From assembly GCF_905171765.1 (NCBI RefSeq), contig NC_053393.1, positions 62,093,371 to 62,157,370 of the forward strand: 64,000 nt of DNA, in the 5' to 3' direction. The notes under the pieces were generated by a model. That model made no database searches and had not been told where the DNA came from. It saw nothing but the letters and a program-made list of their open reading frames with translations. Positions 22,260 to 34,822 of this stretch are shown piece by piece (the stretch's first letter is position 1; every line of letters starts with the position of its first letter). A program made the translations under genes and the position numbers. This DNA is from Bufo bufo (taxonomy: Eukaryota; Chordata; Amphibia; Anura; Bufonidae).

Positions 22260-23971
22260 AAACTTCAAACACTACAGACTAAGGACCTGCAAGCTTTTAT
22301 TGGCTGATAAGGGACATGTGACCGTGTGTATGGCAATTGGGATATAAAGTTGGGATATAAAGAGAAAGACATGCAGGCTTCTATTGGCTAATGTAGGTCA
22401 TGTGATGGTACCATATTTGCATTTTTTGTGGAATATCTCAGGAACGGTACGTGCTAGAGAGCTAAGACCCGGTCTAAAACCTCACCAGACACCAGATATA
22501 CATATGTGCCAAATTTTGTGATTGTAAATGCGATGGTGCGGATTTCTTTAGTGGACATACATACATACACACACATACACTCAGCTTTATATATTTTACT
22601 AGAGGAAGGACCCGGCTTCGCACGGGTATATTTAATCTATTTAATTTAATTTTATGTTTATGTGTGTCATTTAAAAGATATTGACAGTATCCACTATAAC
22701 AGTGACATCTACAGTACCCCGCCCCTTTAACAGTGACCTCCACAGCAGCCTGCTCCCTTAACAGTAACATCCACAGCGCCCTTCTCTTTAATAGTGACCT
22801 CCGCATCGGCCGCCCCTTTATTAGTGACCTCCACAGTACCCCGTCTTGTTAACAATGATTTCCAAAGTAACCCGCCCCCTTAACAGTGACCTCTAAAGAG
22901 CTATGTTCTCTTAAAATGTGACCTCCACAACACCTTGCCCCCTTAACAGTGACCTCTACAGCACCCCCCCATAATACTGACCTCCCTAGCGGACCGTCCC
23001 CTTAACTGTGACCTCGACAGTTCCCTGTCGCCTTAACAGAGATCGCCACAGTGCTTGACCCCTTATCAGTGACCACCACAGCATCTCGCCCCCTTAGCAG
23101 TGACTTCCACAGCAGCCCACCCCTTTTACCGTGACTTCTACGGTGGCTGCCCCTTTATTAGTGACCTCCACAGTACCCCATCTCCTTAACAGTGATTTCC
23201 ACAACACCCCGTCTCCTTAGCAGTGGCCTCTACCGCAATCTGCCCCTTAACAGTGACCTCCATAGCAGATGGTTCCCTTAACTGTGACCTCCACAGCAGC
23301 CTGCCCCTAGGTTGGCCAGAGGTCCAGTTTTAGACTGGACTGTCTGGCTTTTAGACTCCCTGTCCTCCATCCGCCAGCACTGTGCTGTCTGAGCATGAGC
23401 TGCAGGGAGAAAGTCACCGTCCCTCCAACCCCTGCAGCTGACAGCAGTAGATTTTTACATTCATTTTTTCAATCCCTGTCGGCTTTTGAGGGTGGCCTGA
23501 ATGGCCACCCTACCTGTCCCCTTAACTGTGACCTCCACAGCGCTCTGCTCCCTAAACAGTGTCATCCACAGCACCCTGCCCCTTTAAAGCTGATCTGCAG
23601 CAGTGAAGAAAAGTGGCTGGATTGTTATGCAAACCTGGTGTAAAACTGTGTGTATGTAGAGACTAAGGACCTGCGAGATTCTATTGGCTGATAAGGGACA
23701 TTTGACCGTGTGTATGGCAGTTGGGATATGAAGTTGGGATATGAAGAGAAAGACCTGCAGGCTTCTATTGGCTAATGTAGGTCATGTGATGTACAATATT
23801 CACATTTTTTGGGGAATATCTCAAGAACGGTACATGCTAGAGAGCCGAGATCCGGTCTAAAACCTTCACGGACACCTGATGTACCTGTTTGCCAAATTTC
23901 GCGATTTTAACTGCGACGGCGCGGATTCCTTTTGCGGACATATATACACACACTAAGTTTTATATATTAGA
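22260..23971 (-). mobile_element. two Helitron-like copies in tandem (minus strand)
   Basis: Copy 1 runs from TC at 23971-23970 (TCTAATATATAAAACTTAG) to CTAG at 22602-22599. The hairpin ACCCGTGCGAAGCCGGGT (22627-22610) lies just before the CTAG. A 3' hairpin followed by CTRR, a TC start and insertion between A and T are the Helitron hallmarks; here the flanks are A before TC and T after CTAG. Copy 2 begins immediately at 22598 with the same 5' text (GTATGTCCACTAAAGAAATC against GCGGACAT.. in copy 1) and fades at about 22262. No Rep/helicase gene is present, so the copies are non-autonomous. Confidence 0.65.
22680..23610. repeat. diverged minisatellite inside Helitron-like copy 1
   Basis: Some two dozen diverged units of about 30-36 bp share AACAGTGACCTCCACAG followed by CCCGCCCCCTT. 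They are interrupted at about 23310-23510 by unique sequence. The divergence between units suggests an old array. Confidence 0.75.
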
Positions 23972-24239
23972 TATAGATATTTCAACACACTACTGATACA
24001 GGCAAATAAATCTATTTTGTACTTCACTCTTGCCTCACTATATTCCCTTGAAAATGTGAAAAAAGATGTATTTTTCAAAACTATTAAGTAATTATTTCTG
24101 TAAAATGTATGTACGTAACAGATTTTTCACCCATTTGGCTTATTCGTTGACTCAAAGGTGGTCTTCACATTTTCAGTACTTGACTGAATCTCAATTATTA
24201 GTTAAAATATTTTAAGAAGTGTGTAATGTCCAGTATCTT
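23972..24239. other. unassigned
   Basis: No gene or repeat recognised. Confidence 0.35.
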
Positions 24240-24444
24240 CCCTCATAAGGTTTCCCTTTAAAGGGAACCTATCACCGGGATTTTGTGAATAGAGCTGAGG
24301 ACATGGGCTGCTAGATGGCCGCTAGCACATCCGCAATATCCAGTCCCCATAGCTCTGTGTGCTTTTATTGTTTAAAAAAAAAAAAGATTTGATACATATG
24401 CAAATTAACCTGAGATGAGTCCTGTCCCTGAGATGAGTCACGTA
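24240..24444. repeat. older repeat with fold-back end, left half (hAT C target)
   Basis: It starts near TTTAAAGGGAACCTATCACC and ends in GATTTGATACATATGCAAAT and AACCTGAGATG (24386-24418). The right half (34068-34110) carries the exact inverse, so before hAT C arrived this was an arm-to-arm fold-back of about 35-bp arms flanked by A and T runs. hAT C inserted between the arms. Confidence 0.65.
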
Positions 24445-25224
24445 TAGTGTTGAGCGAACAGTTCGAGCATAGTTCGGGTCCGTACCGAATTTTGGGGTGT
24501 TCGTGACACGGACCCGAACCCGAACTTTTTCGTAAAAGTTCGGGTTCGGGTTCGTCGTTCGGCATGTATTTTGGCGCATTTTGAAAGGCTGCAAAGCAGC
24601 CAATCAACATGCATCATACTACTTGCCCTAAGATGCCATCGCAGCCATGCCTACTATTGGCAAGGCTGTGATTGGCCAAGTGCAGCATGTGACTCAGCCT
24701 CTTTATAAGCTTGTGCGCACGTCGGGACGTGCTCACTCCCGATGTGAATAGAACAGGGATAGACGCAGCTGATGCTAGGGCGAGAATAGGCAGGGATAAT
24801 TGAATAACTGGAAGCAAATTTCTCTCCTCCACCTGTGATTCATCTGAACAACTGCAGCTGAGCTGCTTTTTTTTATAGGGATTGGCTATTTTTAGAGTGG
24901 CCAGAGTGATTTTTCCATCCACATGTACCTGGGCTGACCGCCGGCCGCCATTTTGCGACTTGTAGTGCTGCAGCAGAAGCTGCCACAGTGTGCATTCCAA
25001 AGCTCCAAACAAGTCAGACATCTACACCTGGGATTCAGACCAATAGCGATTTAGCAGCACAGTCCAAGGCTATTTTTTTTAAAGGTTGTGCAGACCATTT
25101 TGTGGCACATGTTACTGGGCTGATAGGCGGCGGCCATCTTGGGACTAGTGCTGCAGCACAATCTCTCCCAACGTCCATTAATCACTTGTAATAGTGGTCT
25201 GTGCCATAGAAATCCTACATCAGG

Positions 25225-26455
25225 GACTTGGGTGTGCTTGTGTCACCCCTACTAATACCAGTCCACCTGTAATCCATACAGTGAAAAGCCATAAAGTATT
25301 CCAGTGAGGGAATTTTTTTTTTATTTAAAAAAGGCCAAGTTAGTTTATCTGGCGTTCAATATACTAGATACAGTTAGGCCTGCGTTTCATACATCTGGAA
25401 TTAGCAAACTAATGTGCTGGGGTTGGGAAAACATATATGTACCCATACTAGAATCTGTCAAAGAAAGCGGTACTCACATATAACAGTCATTCCATCTGTA
25501 ATCCATACAGTCAAAAGACTGAAAGTATTCCAGTGAGGGGATTTTTTTTATTTAAAAAAGGCCAAGTTAGTTTATCTGGCGTTCAATATACTAGATACAG
25601 TTAGGCCTGCGTTTCATACATCTGGAATTAGCAAACTAATGTGCTGGGGTTGGGAAAACATATATGTACCCATACTAGAATCTGTCAAAGAAAGCGGTAC
25701 TCACATATAACAGTCATTCCATCTGTAATCCATACAGTCAAAAGACTGAAAGTATTCCAGTGAGGGGATTTTTTTTATTTAAAAAAGGCCAAGTTAGTTT
25801 ATCTGGCGTTCAATATACTAGATACAGTTAGGCCTGCGTTTCATACATCTGGAATTAGCAAACTAATGTGCTGGGGTTGGGAAAACATATATGTACCCAT
25901 ACTAGAATCTGTCAAAGAAAGCGGTACTCACATATAACAGTCATTCCATCTGTAATCCATACAGTCAAAAGACTGAAAGTATTCCAGTGAGGGGATTTTT
26001 TTTATTTAAAAAAGGCCAAGTTAGTTTATCTGGCGTTCAATATACTAGATACAGTTAGGCCTGCGTTTCATACATCTGGAATTAGCAAACTAATGTGCTG
26101 GGGTTGGGAAAACATATATGTACCCATACTAGAATCTGTCAAAGAAAGCGGTACTCACATATAACAGTCATTCCATCTGTAATCCATACAGTCAAAAGAC
26201 TGAAAGTATTCCAGTGAGGGAATTTTTTTTTTATTTAAAAAAGGCCAAGTTAGTTTATCTGGCGTTCAATATACTAGATACAGTTAGGCCTGCGTTTCAT
26301 ACATCTGGAATTAGCAAACTAATGTGCTGGGGTTGGGAAAACATATATGTACCCATACTAGAATCTGTCAAAGAAAGCGGTACTCACATATAACAGTCAT
26401 TCCATCTGTAATCCATACAGTCAAAAGACTGAAAGTATTCCAGTGAGGGGATTTT
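25225..26455. repeat. tandem array, 227-bp units, upstream of hAT C transposase
   Basis: Units start at TCCATCTGTAATCCATACAG (25491, 25718, 25945, 26172, 26399) with a slightly diverged first unit near 25264. Units are almost identical apart from the T-run length before TATTTAAAAAAGGCC. Homogeneity suggests recent expansion or gene conversion. The array ends about 50 bp before the transposase ATG. Confidence 0.92.
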
Positions 26456-26504
26456 GCTTATAAAAAATAATATATTTCATTGTGGTGCGAGTTGAATCGC
26501 AACA

Positions 26505-29500
26505 ATGAAGAAAAATACTATTAAGGGACGAGGACGCGGTCGTGGTGGTGTCCGTGGAGCCTCTGTTGCTGGTAGAGGACGTGGCCGTTCGGCCCCAGGC
26601 GCACACAGTAGGGAACGAACTCCCTCAACTAGCCGGCAGAATGTACCGCAATATCTCGTGGGGCCCAATGCCGCTCTTAGGATGGTAAGGCCTGAGCAGG
26701 TACAGGCATTAATCGATTGGGTGGCCGACAGTGCTTCCAGCACGTTCACCACATGGTCTTCCACCCAGTCTTCTGCGGAAAGCGCACAGGTGGCACCTGA
26801 AAACCAAGCCCATCAGTCTGTCACATCACCCCCAAGCATATCAGGGAAACGGTCTGAGCCACAAGTTATGCAGCAGTCTCTTCTTCTGTTTGAAGACTCT
26901 GCTTCCAGGGTTTCCCAGGGGCGTCCACCTAGCCCTTCCCCAGTGGAGGAAGACATACCATGCACTGACGCACAACCACTTATGTCTCCAGATGAAGAGG
27001 ACATGGGAATACCACCACAGCAGAGTCACCGACTCTCTGATGATGACGAAACACAGGTGCCCACTGCCGCGTCTTTTTGCAGTGTGCAGACTGAACAGGA
27101 GGAGGTCAGGGAGGGAGACTGGGTGGAAGACGATGCAGAGGACGATGAGGTCTTAGACCCCACATGGACTGAAGGTCGTGGCGATGACTTTCACAGTTCA
27201 GAGGAAGAGGTAGTGGTGAGACCGAGACAACAGCGAAGCCAAAGAGGGAGCAGGGGGCCAAAGCAGACGAGCCGCCGCCCCCAGAGTTCGCCTGCTACTG
27301 GACATCGCCAACAGGGACCCAGCCCCACAAAGGCAGCTTCAAAGAGTTCCCTGGCATGGCACTTCTTTAAACAATGTCCTACCGACAAGACCCGAGTGAC
27401 TTGCACGCTCTGCCATCAGAGCCTGAGGCGAGGCATTAACATTCTGAACCTCAGCACAACCTGCATGACCAGGCATCTACATGCAAAGCATGAACTGCAG
27501 TGGGGTACACACCTTAAAAACCAGGCACTCGCTGAGGCTCCCCCTGCTCCCTCTACCGCTGCTGCCTCGGCTTCCGCCTCGAGAGGAATGTTGCCACCTG
27601 CCGAGCAGCAAACAGAGGATGTGCCACCGACACCACCACCACCGCCACCGTCAACTAGCGTCTCCACTATATCACACAGCAGCGTTCAGCTCTCAATATC
27701 TCAAACCTTAGAGAGGAAGCGCAAATTCCCCCCGAGTCACCCTCGAGCCCTTGGCCTGAACGCCAGCATTTCTAAACTGCTGGCCTTTGAAATGCTGTCA
27801 TTCCGGCTGGTGGACACAGACAGCTTCAAACAGCTGATGGCCATGGCTGTCCCGCAGTATGTGGTTCCCAGCCGCCACTACTTCTCCAAGACAGCCGTGC
27901 CTTCCCTGCACATGCAAGTGTCCGATAAAATCAAGTGTGCACTGCGCAACGCCATTTGTGGCAAGGTCCACCTAACCACAGATACGTGGACCAGTAAGCA
28001 CGGCCAGGGACGCTATATCTCACTAACTGCACACTGGATGAATGTAGTGGCGGCTGGGCCCCCGGCGGACAGTTCTTTGGCGCACGTCCTTCCGCCCCCT
28101 AGGATCGCAGGGCATCATTCTCTGCCTCCTGTAGCCTCCTCCTCCTACTCGGCTTCCTCCTCCACTGCTTCCACCAGCTCATCCGGTCAGCCACACACCT
28201 TCACCACCAACTTCAGCACAGCCCGGGGTAAACGTCAGCAGGCCATTCTGAAACTCATATGTTTGGGGGACAGGCCCCACAGCGCAAAGGAGTTGTGGCG
28301 GGGTATTGAACAACAGACCGACGAGTGGTTTCTGCCGGTGGGCCTCAAGCCAGGCCTGGTGGTATGCGATAATGGGCGAAATCTCGTGGCAGCTCTGGGA
28401 CTAGCCGGTTTGACGCACATCCCTTGCCTGGCGCATGTGCTGAACTTGGTGGTGCAGAGGTTCATTCACCACTGCCCCAACATGTCAGAGCTGCTGCATA
28501 AAGTGCGGGCCGTCTGTGCGCGCTTCCGCCGTTCACATCCTGCCGCTGCTCGCCTGTCTGCGCTACAGCGGAACTTCGGCCTTCCCGCTCACCGCCTCAT
28601 ATGCGACGTGCCCACCCGGTGGAACTCCACCTTGCACATGCTGGAGAGACTGTGCGAGCAGCAGCAGGCCATAGTGGAGTTTCAGCTGCAGCACGCTCGC
28701 GTCAGTCGTACTGCCGAACAGCACCACTTCACCACCAATGATTGGGCCTCCATGCGAGACCTGTGTGCCCTGCTGCGCTGTTTCGAGTACTCCACCAACA
28801 TGGCCAGTGGCGATGACACTGTTATCAGCGTTACAATACCACTTCTATGTCTCCTTGAGAAAACACTTAGGGCAATGATGTTAGAGGAGGTGGCCCAGGT
28901 GGAGGAGGATGAGGGCTCGTTTCTAACACTTTCGGGCCAGTCTGTTCGAAGTGGCTCAGAGGGAGGTTTGTTTAAGCAGCAGAGGACAGGTTCACAAGTC
29001 GCCAGCCAAGGCACTGTACTGGAGGACGAGGAGGATGAGGAGGAGGAGGTGGAGGGGGACGAGGATGACGCAAGTTCACAGCGGGGTGGCAGCCCAGGCC
29101 CATCACTGGTGCGTGGCTGGGGGGATACGGTGGACGATGACGATACGCCTCCCACAGAGGACAGCTTGTCCTTACCCATGGGTAGCCTGGCCCACATGAG
29201 CGAATATATGCTCCAATGCCTGCGCAACGACAGCAGAGTTGCCCACGTTTTAACGTGTGCAGACTACTGGGTGGCCACCCTGCTGGATCCCCGGTATAAA
29301 GACAATGTGCCCACTTTAATTCCTGAACTGGAGCGCGACCGTAAGATGCGCGAGTACAAGCGCACGCTGATAGAGGCGCTCTTGAGAGCATTCCCACATG
29401 TCACAGGGGAACAGGTGGAAGGTGAAGGCAGAGGAGTGGCAAGAGGTCGCCAACGCAGCTGTGTCACGGCCAGCTCATCTGAGGGCAGGGTTAGCATGGC

Positions 29501-29883
29501 AGAAATGTGGAAAAGTTTTGTCTCCACGCCACAGCTATCTGCACCGACACCTGATACGGAACGTGTTAGCAGGAGGCAGCATTTCACTAACATGGTTGAA
29601 CAGTATGTCTGCACACCCCTCCACATCCTGACGGATGGTTCGGCCCCATTCAACTACTGGGTTTCGAAATTGTCCACGTGGCCAGAGTTAGCATGTTATG
29701 CCTTGGAGGTGCTTTCCTGCCCGGCGGCCAGCGTTTTATCTGAACGCGTATTCAGCACGGCAGGGGGGCGTCATTACTGACAAGCGCAGCCGCCTGTCCA
29801 CAGCCAACGTGGACAAGCTGACCTTCATAAAGATGAACCAGGCATGGATCCCACAGGACCTGTCCCTCCCTTGTGCAGAGTAG
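26505..29883 (+). pseudogene. hAT (Ac-type) transposase with a single 1-base frameshift
   Basis: This is a nuclear cut-and-paste transposase. The frame is open from the ATG at 26505. The N-terminus is Arg/Gly-rich. A BED zinc finger lies at about residues 281-335 (LAWHFFKQC, CTLCHQSL, then MTRHLHAKH). Catalytic Asp motifs are LTTDTWTSKHGQGRY (near residue 492) and VVCDNGRNL (near 622). LSERVFSTAGG (near 1079) carries the catalytic Glu in the C-terminal dimerisation region. A G run of six (29763-29768) ends the frame early (GGRHY stop). With one G fewer it would continue as VITDKRSRL... to a stop at 29881-29883, about 1125 residues. All three catalytic residues are present. The lesion is either a real inactivating change or a base-call error. 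Confidence 0.88.
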
Positions 29884-30159
29884 TCCTTATTAACTGCCTA
29901 AAACATGTCTTGTTGTGCTACGGGCCACTTCTTTATTTGATACAAATTTTATGAAACCCACAGTTGAATGAAACTCTTCTCTGTCTGGGCGCCGGGGCCT
30001 AACCAGATGAAAGTGGCCGGTTAAACTAACGGGTGACATGAAGCCATAACCTCTGCCATGCTACCTCTGTCTTCTGTCTGGGTGCTGAGGCCTAAGTCAA
30101 ATAAAGCGGTCTTCTGCTGTGCTGGGGGATATGAAGCTAATCTCTGACCTCTCTCCTCT
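29884..30159. other. hAT C 3' untranslated stretch
   Basis: Non-coding link between the transposase end and the 93-bp array. It already contains diverged array phrases (CTCTGTCTGGGTGC), so the array probably arose from this sequence. Confidence 0.5.
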
Positions 30160-33100
30160 GTCTGGGTCCAAAGGCCTAAATCACTGAAAGAGGCCTTCTC
30201 CTGTGGTGTGTGATATGATGCCAGAATATGTGCTGTGGGGCCTCTCTCCTCTTCCTGGGTGCAGGGGTCAAATAAACTAAATTGTGGCCTACTCCTGTGG
30301 TGGTTGATATGATGCCTGATTCTCTGATGTGGAACCTCTCTCCTCTGTTTGGGTGAAGGGGTCAAAGTAACTAAATGGTGGCTTCTCCTGTGGTGGCTGA
30401 TATGATGCCAGAATATGTGCTGTGGTGCCTCTCTCCTCTTCCTGGGTGCAGGGGTCAAAGTAACTAAATGGTGGCTTCTCCTGTGGTGGCTGATATGATG
30501 CCAGAATATGTGCTGTGGGGCCTCTCTCCTCTTCCTGGGTGCAGGGGTCAAAGTAACTCAATGGTGGCTTCTCCTGTGGTGGTTAGTATGATGCCAGAAT
30601 ATGTGCTGTGGGGCCTCTCTCCTCTTCCTGGGTGCAGGGGTCAAAGTAACTCAATGGTGGCTTCTCCTGTGGTGGCTGATATGATGCCAGAATATGTGCT
30701 GTGGTGCCTCTCTCCTCTTCCTGGGTGCGGGGGTCAAAGTAACTCAATGGTGGCTTCTCCTGTGGTGGCTGATATGATGCCAGAATATGTGCTGTGGGGC
30801 CTCTCTCCTCTTCCTCGGTGCAGGGGTCAAAGTAACTCAATGGTGGCTTCTCCTGTGCTGATTGATATAAAGCTGATGGTTGTGCCATCTGACATGGTTG
30901 CCAGGGTCTGATTCAATGGGGGCCTACTCCTGTGGTGGGTGATCTAAATGCCTGATTCTCTGCTGTGAAACCTCTCTCCTCCGTCTGGGTGTAGGGGTCA
31001 AAGTCTTTCAAAGTCGCCTTCTCCTGTGCTGATTGATATGAAGCTGATGGTTGTGCCATCTGACATGGTTGCCGGGGTGCCATTAAATTGTGGCCTACTC
31101 CTGTGGTGGTTGATATGATGCCTGATTCTCTGATGTGGAACCTCTCTCCTCTGTTTAGGTGAAGGGGTCAAAGTAACTAAATGGTGGCTTCTCCTGTGGT
31201 GGCTGATATGATGCCAGAATATGTGCTGTGGTGCCTCTCTCCTCTTCCTGGGTGCAGGGGTCAAAGTAACTAAATGGTGGCTTCTCCTGTGGTGGCTGAT
31301 ATGATGCCAGAATATGTGCTGTGGGGCCTCTCTCCTCTTCCTGGGTGCAGGGGTCAAAGTAACTCAATAGTGGCTTCTCCTGTGGTGGCTGATATGATGC
31401 CAGAATATGTGCTGTGGTGCCTCTCTCCTCTGTCTTGGTCCAAAGGCCTAAATCACTGAAAGAGGCCTTCTCCTGTGGTGTGTGATATGATGCCTGAATA
31501 TGTGCTGTGGTGCCTCTCTCCTCTTCCTGGGTGCGGGGGTCAAAGTAACTCAATGGTGGCTTCTCCTGTGGTGGCTGATATGATGCCAGAATATGTGCTG
31601 TGGTGCCTCTCTCCTCTTCCTGGGTGCGGGGGTCAAAGTAACTCAATGGTGGCTTCTCCTGTGGTGGCTGATATGATGCCAGAATATGTGCTGTGGTGCC
31701 TCTCTCCTCTTCCTGGGTGCGGGGGTCAAAGTAACTCAATGGTGGCTTCTCCTGTGGTGGCTGATATGATGCCAGAATATGTGCTGTGGGGCCTCTCTCC
31801 TCTTCCTGGGTGCAGGGGTCAAAGTAACTCAATGGTGGCTTCTCCTGTGGTGGTTAGTATGATGCCAGAATATGTGCTGTGGGGCCTCTCTCCTCTTCCT
31901 GGGTGCAGGGGTCAAAGTAACTCAATGGTGGCTTCTCCTGTGGTGGCTGATATGATGCCAGAATATGTGCTGTGGTGCCTCTCTCCTCTTCCTGGGTGCA
32001 GGGGTCAAAGTAACTAAATGGTGGCTTCTCCTGTGGTGGCTGATATGATGCCAGAATATGTGCTGTGGGGCCTCTCTCCTCTTCCTGGGTGCAGGGGTCA
32101 AAGTAACTCAATGGTGGCTTCTCCTGTGGTGGCTGATATGATGCCAGAATATGTGCTGTGGGGCCTCTCTCCTCTTCCTGGGTGCAGGGGTCAAAGTAAC
32201 TCAATGGTGGCTTCTCCTGTGGTGGCTGATATGATGCCAGAATATGTGCTGTGGGGCCTCTCTCCTCTTCCTGGGTGCAGGGGTCAAAGTAACTCAATGG
32301 TGGCTTCTCCTGTGCTGATTGATATAAAGCTGATGGTTGTGCCATCTGACATGGTTGCCAGGGTCTGATTCAATGGGGGCCTACTCCTGTGGTGGGTGAT
32401 CTAAATGCCTGATTCTCTGCTGTGAAACCTCTCTCCTCCGTCTGGGTGTAGGGGTCAAAGTCTTTCAAAGTCGCCTTCTCCTGTGCTGATTGATATGAAG
32501 CTGATGGTTGTGCCATCTGACATGGTTGCCGGGGTCCCATAAAATTGTGGCCTACTCCTGTGGTGGTTGATATGATGCCTGATTCTCTGATGTGGAACCT
32601 CTCTCCTCTGTTTGGGTGAAGGGGTCAAAGTAACTAAATGGTGGCTTCTCCTGTGGTGGCTGATATGATGCCAGAATATGTGCTGTGGGGCCTCTCTCCT
32701 CTTCCTGGGTGCAGGGGTCAAAGTAACTCAATGGTGGCTTCTCCTGTGGTGGCTGATATGATGCCAGAATATGTGCTGTGGTGCCTCTCTCCTCTTCCTG
32801 GGTGCGGGGGTCAAAGTAACTCAATGGTGGCTTCTCCTGTGGTGGCTGATATGATGCCAGAATATGTGCTGTGGTGCCTCTCTCCTCTTCCTGGGTGCGG
32901 GGGTCAAAGTAACTCAATGGTGGCTTCTCCTGTGGTGGCTGATATGATGCCAGAATATGTGCTGTGGTGCCTCTCTCCTCTTCCTGGGTGCAGGGGTCAA
33001 AGTAACTAAATGGTGGCTTCTCCTGTGGTGGTTGATATGATGCCTGATTCTCTGCTGTGAAACCTCTCTCCTCCATCTGGGTGTAGGGGTCAAAGTCTTT

Positions 33101-33770
33101 CAAAGTCGCCTTCTCCTGTGCTGATTGATATAAAGCTGATGGTTGTGCCATCTGACATGGTTGCCAGGGTCTGATTCAATGGGGGCCTACTCCTGTGGTG
33201 GGTGATCTAAATGCCTGATTCTCTGCTGTGAAACCTCTCTCCTCCGTCTGGGTGTAGGGGTCAAAGTCTTTCAAAGTCGCCTTCTCCTGTGCTGATTGAT
33301 ATGAAGCTGATGGTTGTGCCATCTGACATGGTTGCCGGGGTCCCATTAAATTGGGGCCTACTCCTGTGGTGGGTGATCTAAATGCCTGATTCTCTGCTTT
33401 GAAACCTCTCTCCTCCGTCCGGGTGTAGGGGTCAAAGTCTGTCAAAGTCGCCTTCTCCTGTGCTGATTGATATAAAGCTTATGCTTGTGCCATCTGACAT
33501 GGTTGCCGGGGTCTGATTCAATGGTTGCCTACTCCTGTGGTGGGTGATCTAAATGCCTGATTCTCTGCTGTGTAACCTCTCTCCTCCGTCTGGGTGTAGG
33601 GGTCAAAGTAACTAAATGGTGGCCTACTCCTGTGGTGGGTGATATGATGCCTGGTTCTCTGCTGTGGGACCTCTCTCCTTTGTCTGGGTGCTGTGGTCAA
33701 AATAATAGTAAGTGACCTTCTCCATTGGTGGGTGACTTGAAGCCTGATTCTGTGCTATGGGACCTCACTC
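30160..33770. repeat. tandem array, 93-bp units (about 38), in hAT C 3' region
   Basis: The unit contains GGTGGCTTCTCCTGTGGTGG, ATATGATGCCAGAATATGTG and GGGTGCAGGGGTCAAAGTAA. Spacing is 93 bp (for example 30375 to 30468). As 93 is divisible by three, both strands show long frames with 31-residue repeats (minus strand QEEERGPTAHILASY...). A block of about 1457 bp is itself duplicated (30841 onward against 32298 onward), giving a higher-order structure. The outer units are more diverged than the central ones. I regard the frames as by-products, not genes. Confidence 0.92.
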
Positions 33771-34067
33771 CAATTAATATTGTTTAATTTTTATTTATTT
33801 TATGTTAACTCATCATTTCCCTATCTACATTTGTTTGCAGGGGATTTAACTACATTTTGCTGCCTTTTGCAGCCCTCTAGCCCTTTCCGGGTGTGTTTTA
33901 CAGCCTTTTTAGTGCCCAAAAGTTCGGGTCCCCATTGACTTCTATGGGGTTCGGGTTCGGGATGAAGTTCGGGTCGAGTTCGGATCCCGAACCCGAACAT
34001 TTTTCGAAAGTTCGGCCGAACTCGTCGAACCCGAACATCCAGGTGTTCGCTCAACTCTAGTCACGTA

Positions 34068-34160
34068 TAGGACACATCTCAGGTTAATTTGCATATGTAT
34101 CAAATCTTTTTTTTTTTTTTAACAAGAGAAGAGGTCAAATAAAATTCAAGCAGTTAAACT
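34068..34160. repeat. older repeat with fold-back end, right half
   Basis: CATCTCAGGTTAATTTGCAT and ATGTATCAAATC (34075-34106), then a T run, mirror 24384-24418 on the other side of hAT C. This confirms the pre-insertion fold-back. Confidence 0.65.
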
Positions 34161-34796
34161 TTATTGTTTGTTAACACAACTTCATATACAATGGCACACA
34201 AAATGTTTTGGTTACCATCACTTTAAGAGGCTGACTACGCTTTGTGGATACAATACTCAAATGAGGTAGAATAATCTTGATGGTTACAGTTAGTATTGGG
34301 CAGTTAGTATTAGCTGTGAAGCCGAATCTCCTCGTGCTTTGTCATAACAAATCAATTTTCCCTGAAATGACAGAAAAACGCGAAGAGGCTGCATGAAATC
34401 TTGTGCATGGTGATGTTTTACGGATTAACCCCTGAAAGCCCTCACTATTATTCTCAGATGCTGCGATCAGCGATGAACAGCAATCGCCATTCCTTATCAT
34501 TGTGCCCGATACTTAAAAAAATAAAGAAGAAACAATTAGTCACAAAGCAAATTTATTTGTGAAATACAGAGAAGCAGCAGAATTAAATTTCTCAAAACTT
34601 CGCTCATTTCTAGTTATAGTACACACAAGATGGTACGATTTCTTAACATTACAGAAAAACAAATGAAGAAAATAGTGGGCAGTTCAAATGGTATCTTTGT
34701 CAGGTCCCCTGTTTATCTCACAGAGACCACAACCAGACTATATTGCTTCACACATGTCTCACACCAAATTCTGCCATGTATAGTATCTGGTGACAG
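34161..34796. other. unassigned
   Basis: No gene recognised. There are short open stretches only. Confidence 0.35.
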
Positions 34797-34822
34797 TCTC
34801 TCTCTCTCTCTCTCTCTCTCTC
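34797..34822. repeat. (CT)n microsatellite
   Basis: A pure CT dinucleotide run of about 13 units. Confidence 0.95.

Larger units (their letters stand above)
24445..34059 (+). mobile_element. hAT element C, 9.6 kb, near-complete
   Basis: The termini are TAGTGTTGAGCGAAC (24445-24459) and its inverse GTTCGCTCAACTCTA (34045-34059). The exact 8-bp target duplication GTCACGTA lies at 24437-24444 and 34060-34067, as required for hAT. Both subterminal zones have repeated GTTCGGGT/ACCCGAAC motifs, likely transposase binding sites. Inside, in order, are a 227-bp array, the transposase frame and a 93-bp array. At 9615 bp it is unusually long for a hAT element, mostly because of the arrays. The exact target duplication and long open frame suggest recent insertion. 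Confidence 0.9.

Noticed and set aside
25225..26455. Regular repeats that might suggest a CRISPR-like array
   Set aside because: Units are contiguous 227-bp tandem copies without unique spacers, inside a eukaryotic hAT element.
30289..33151. Long frames with 31-residue repeats on both strands
   Set aside because: A side effect of a 93-bp unit without stops. Both strands are equally open and frames change between blocks.
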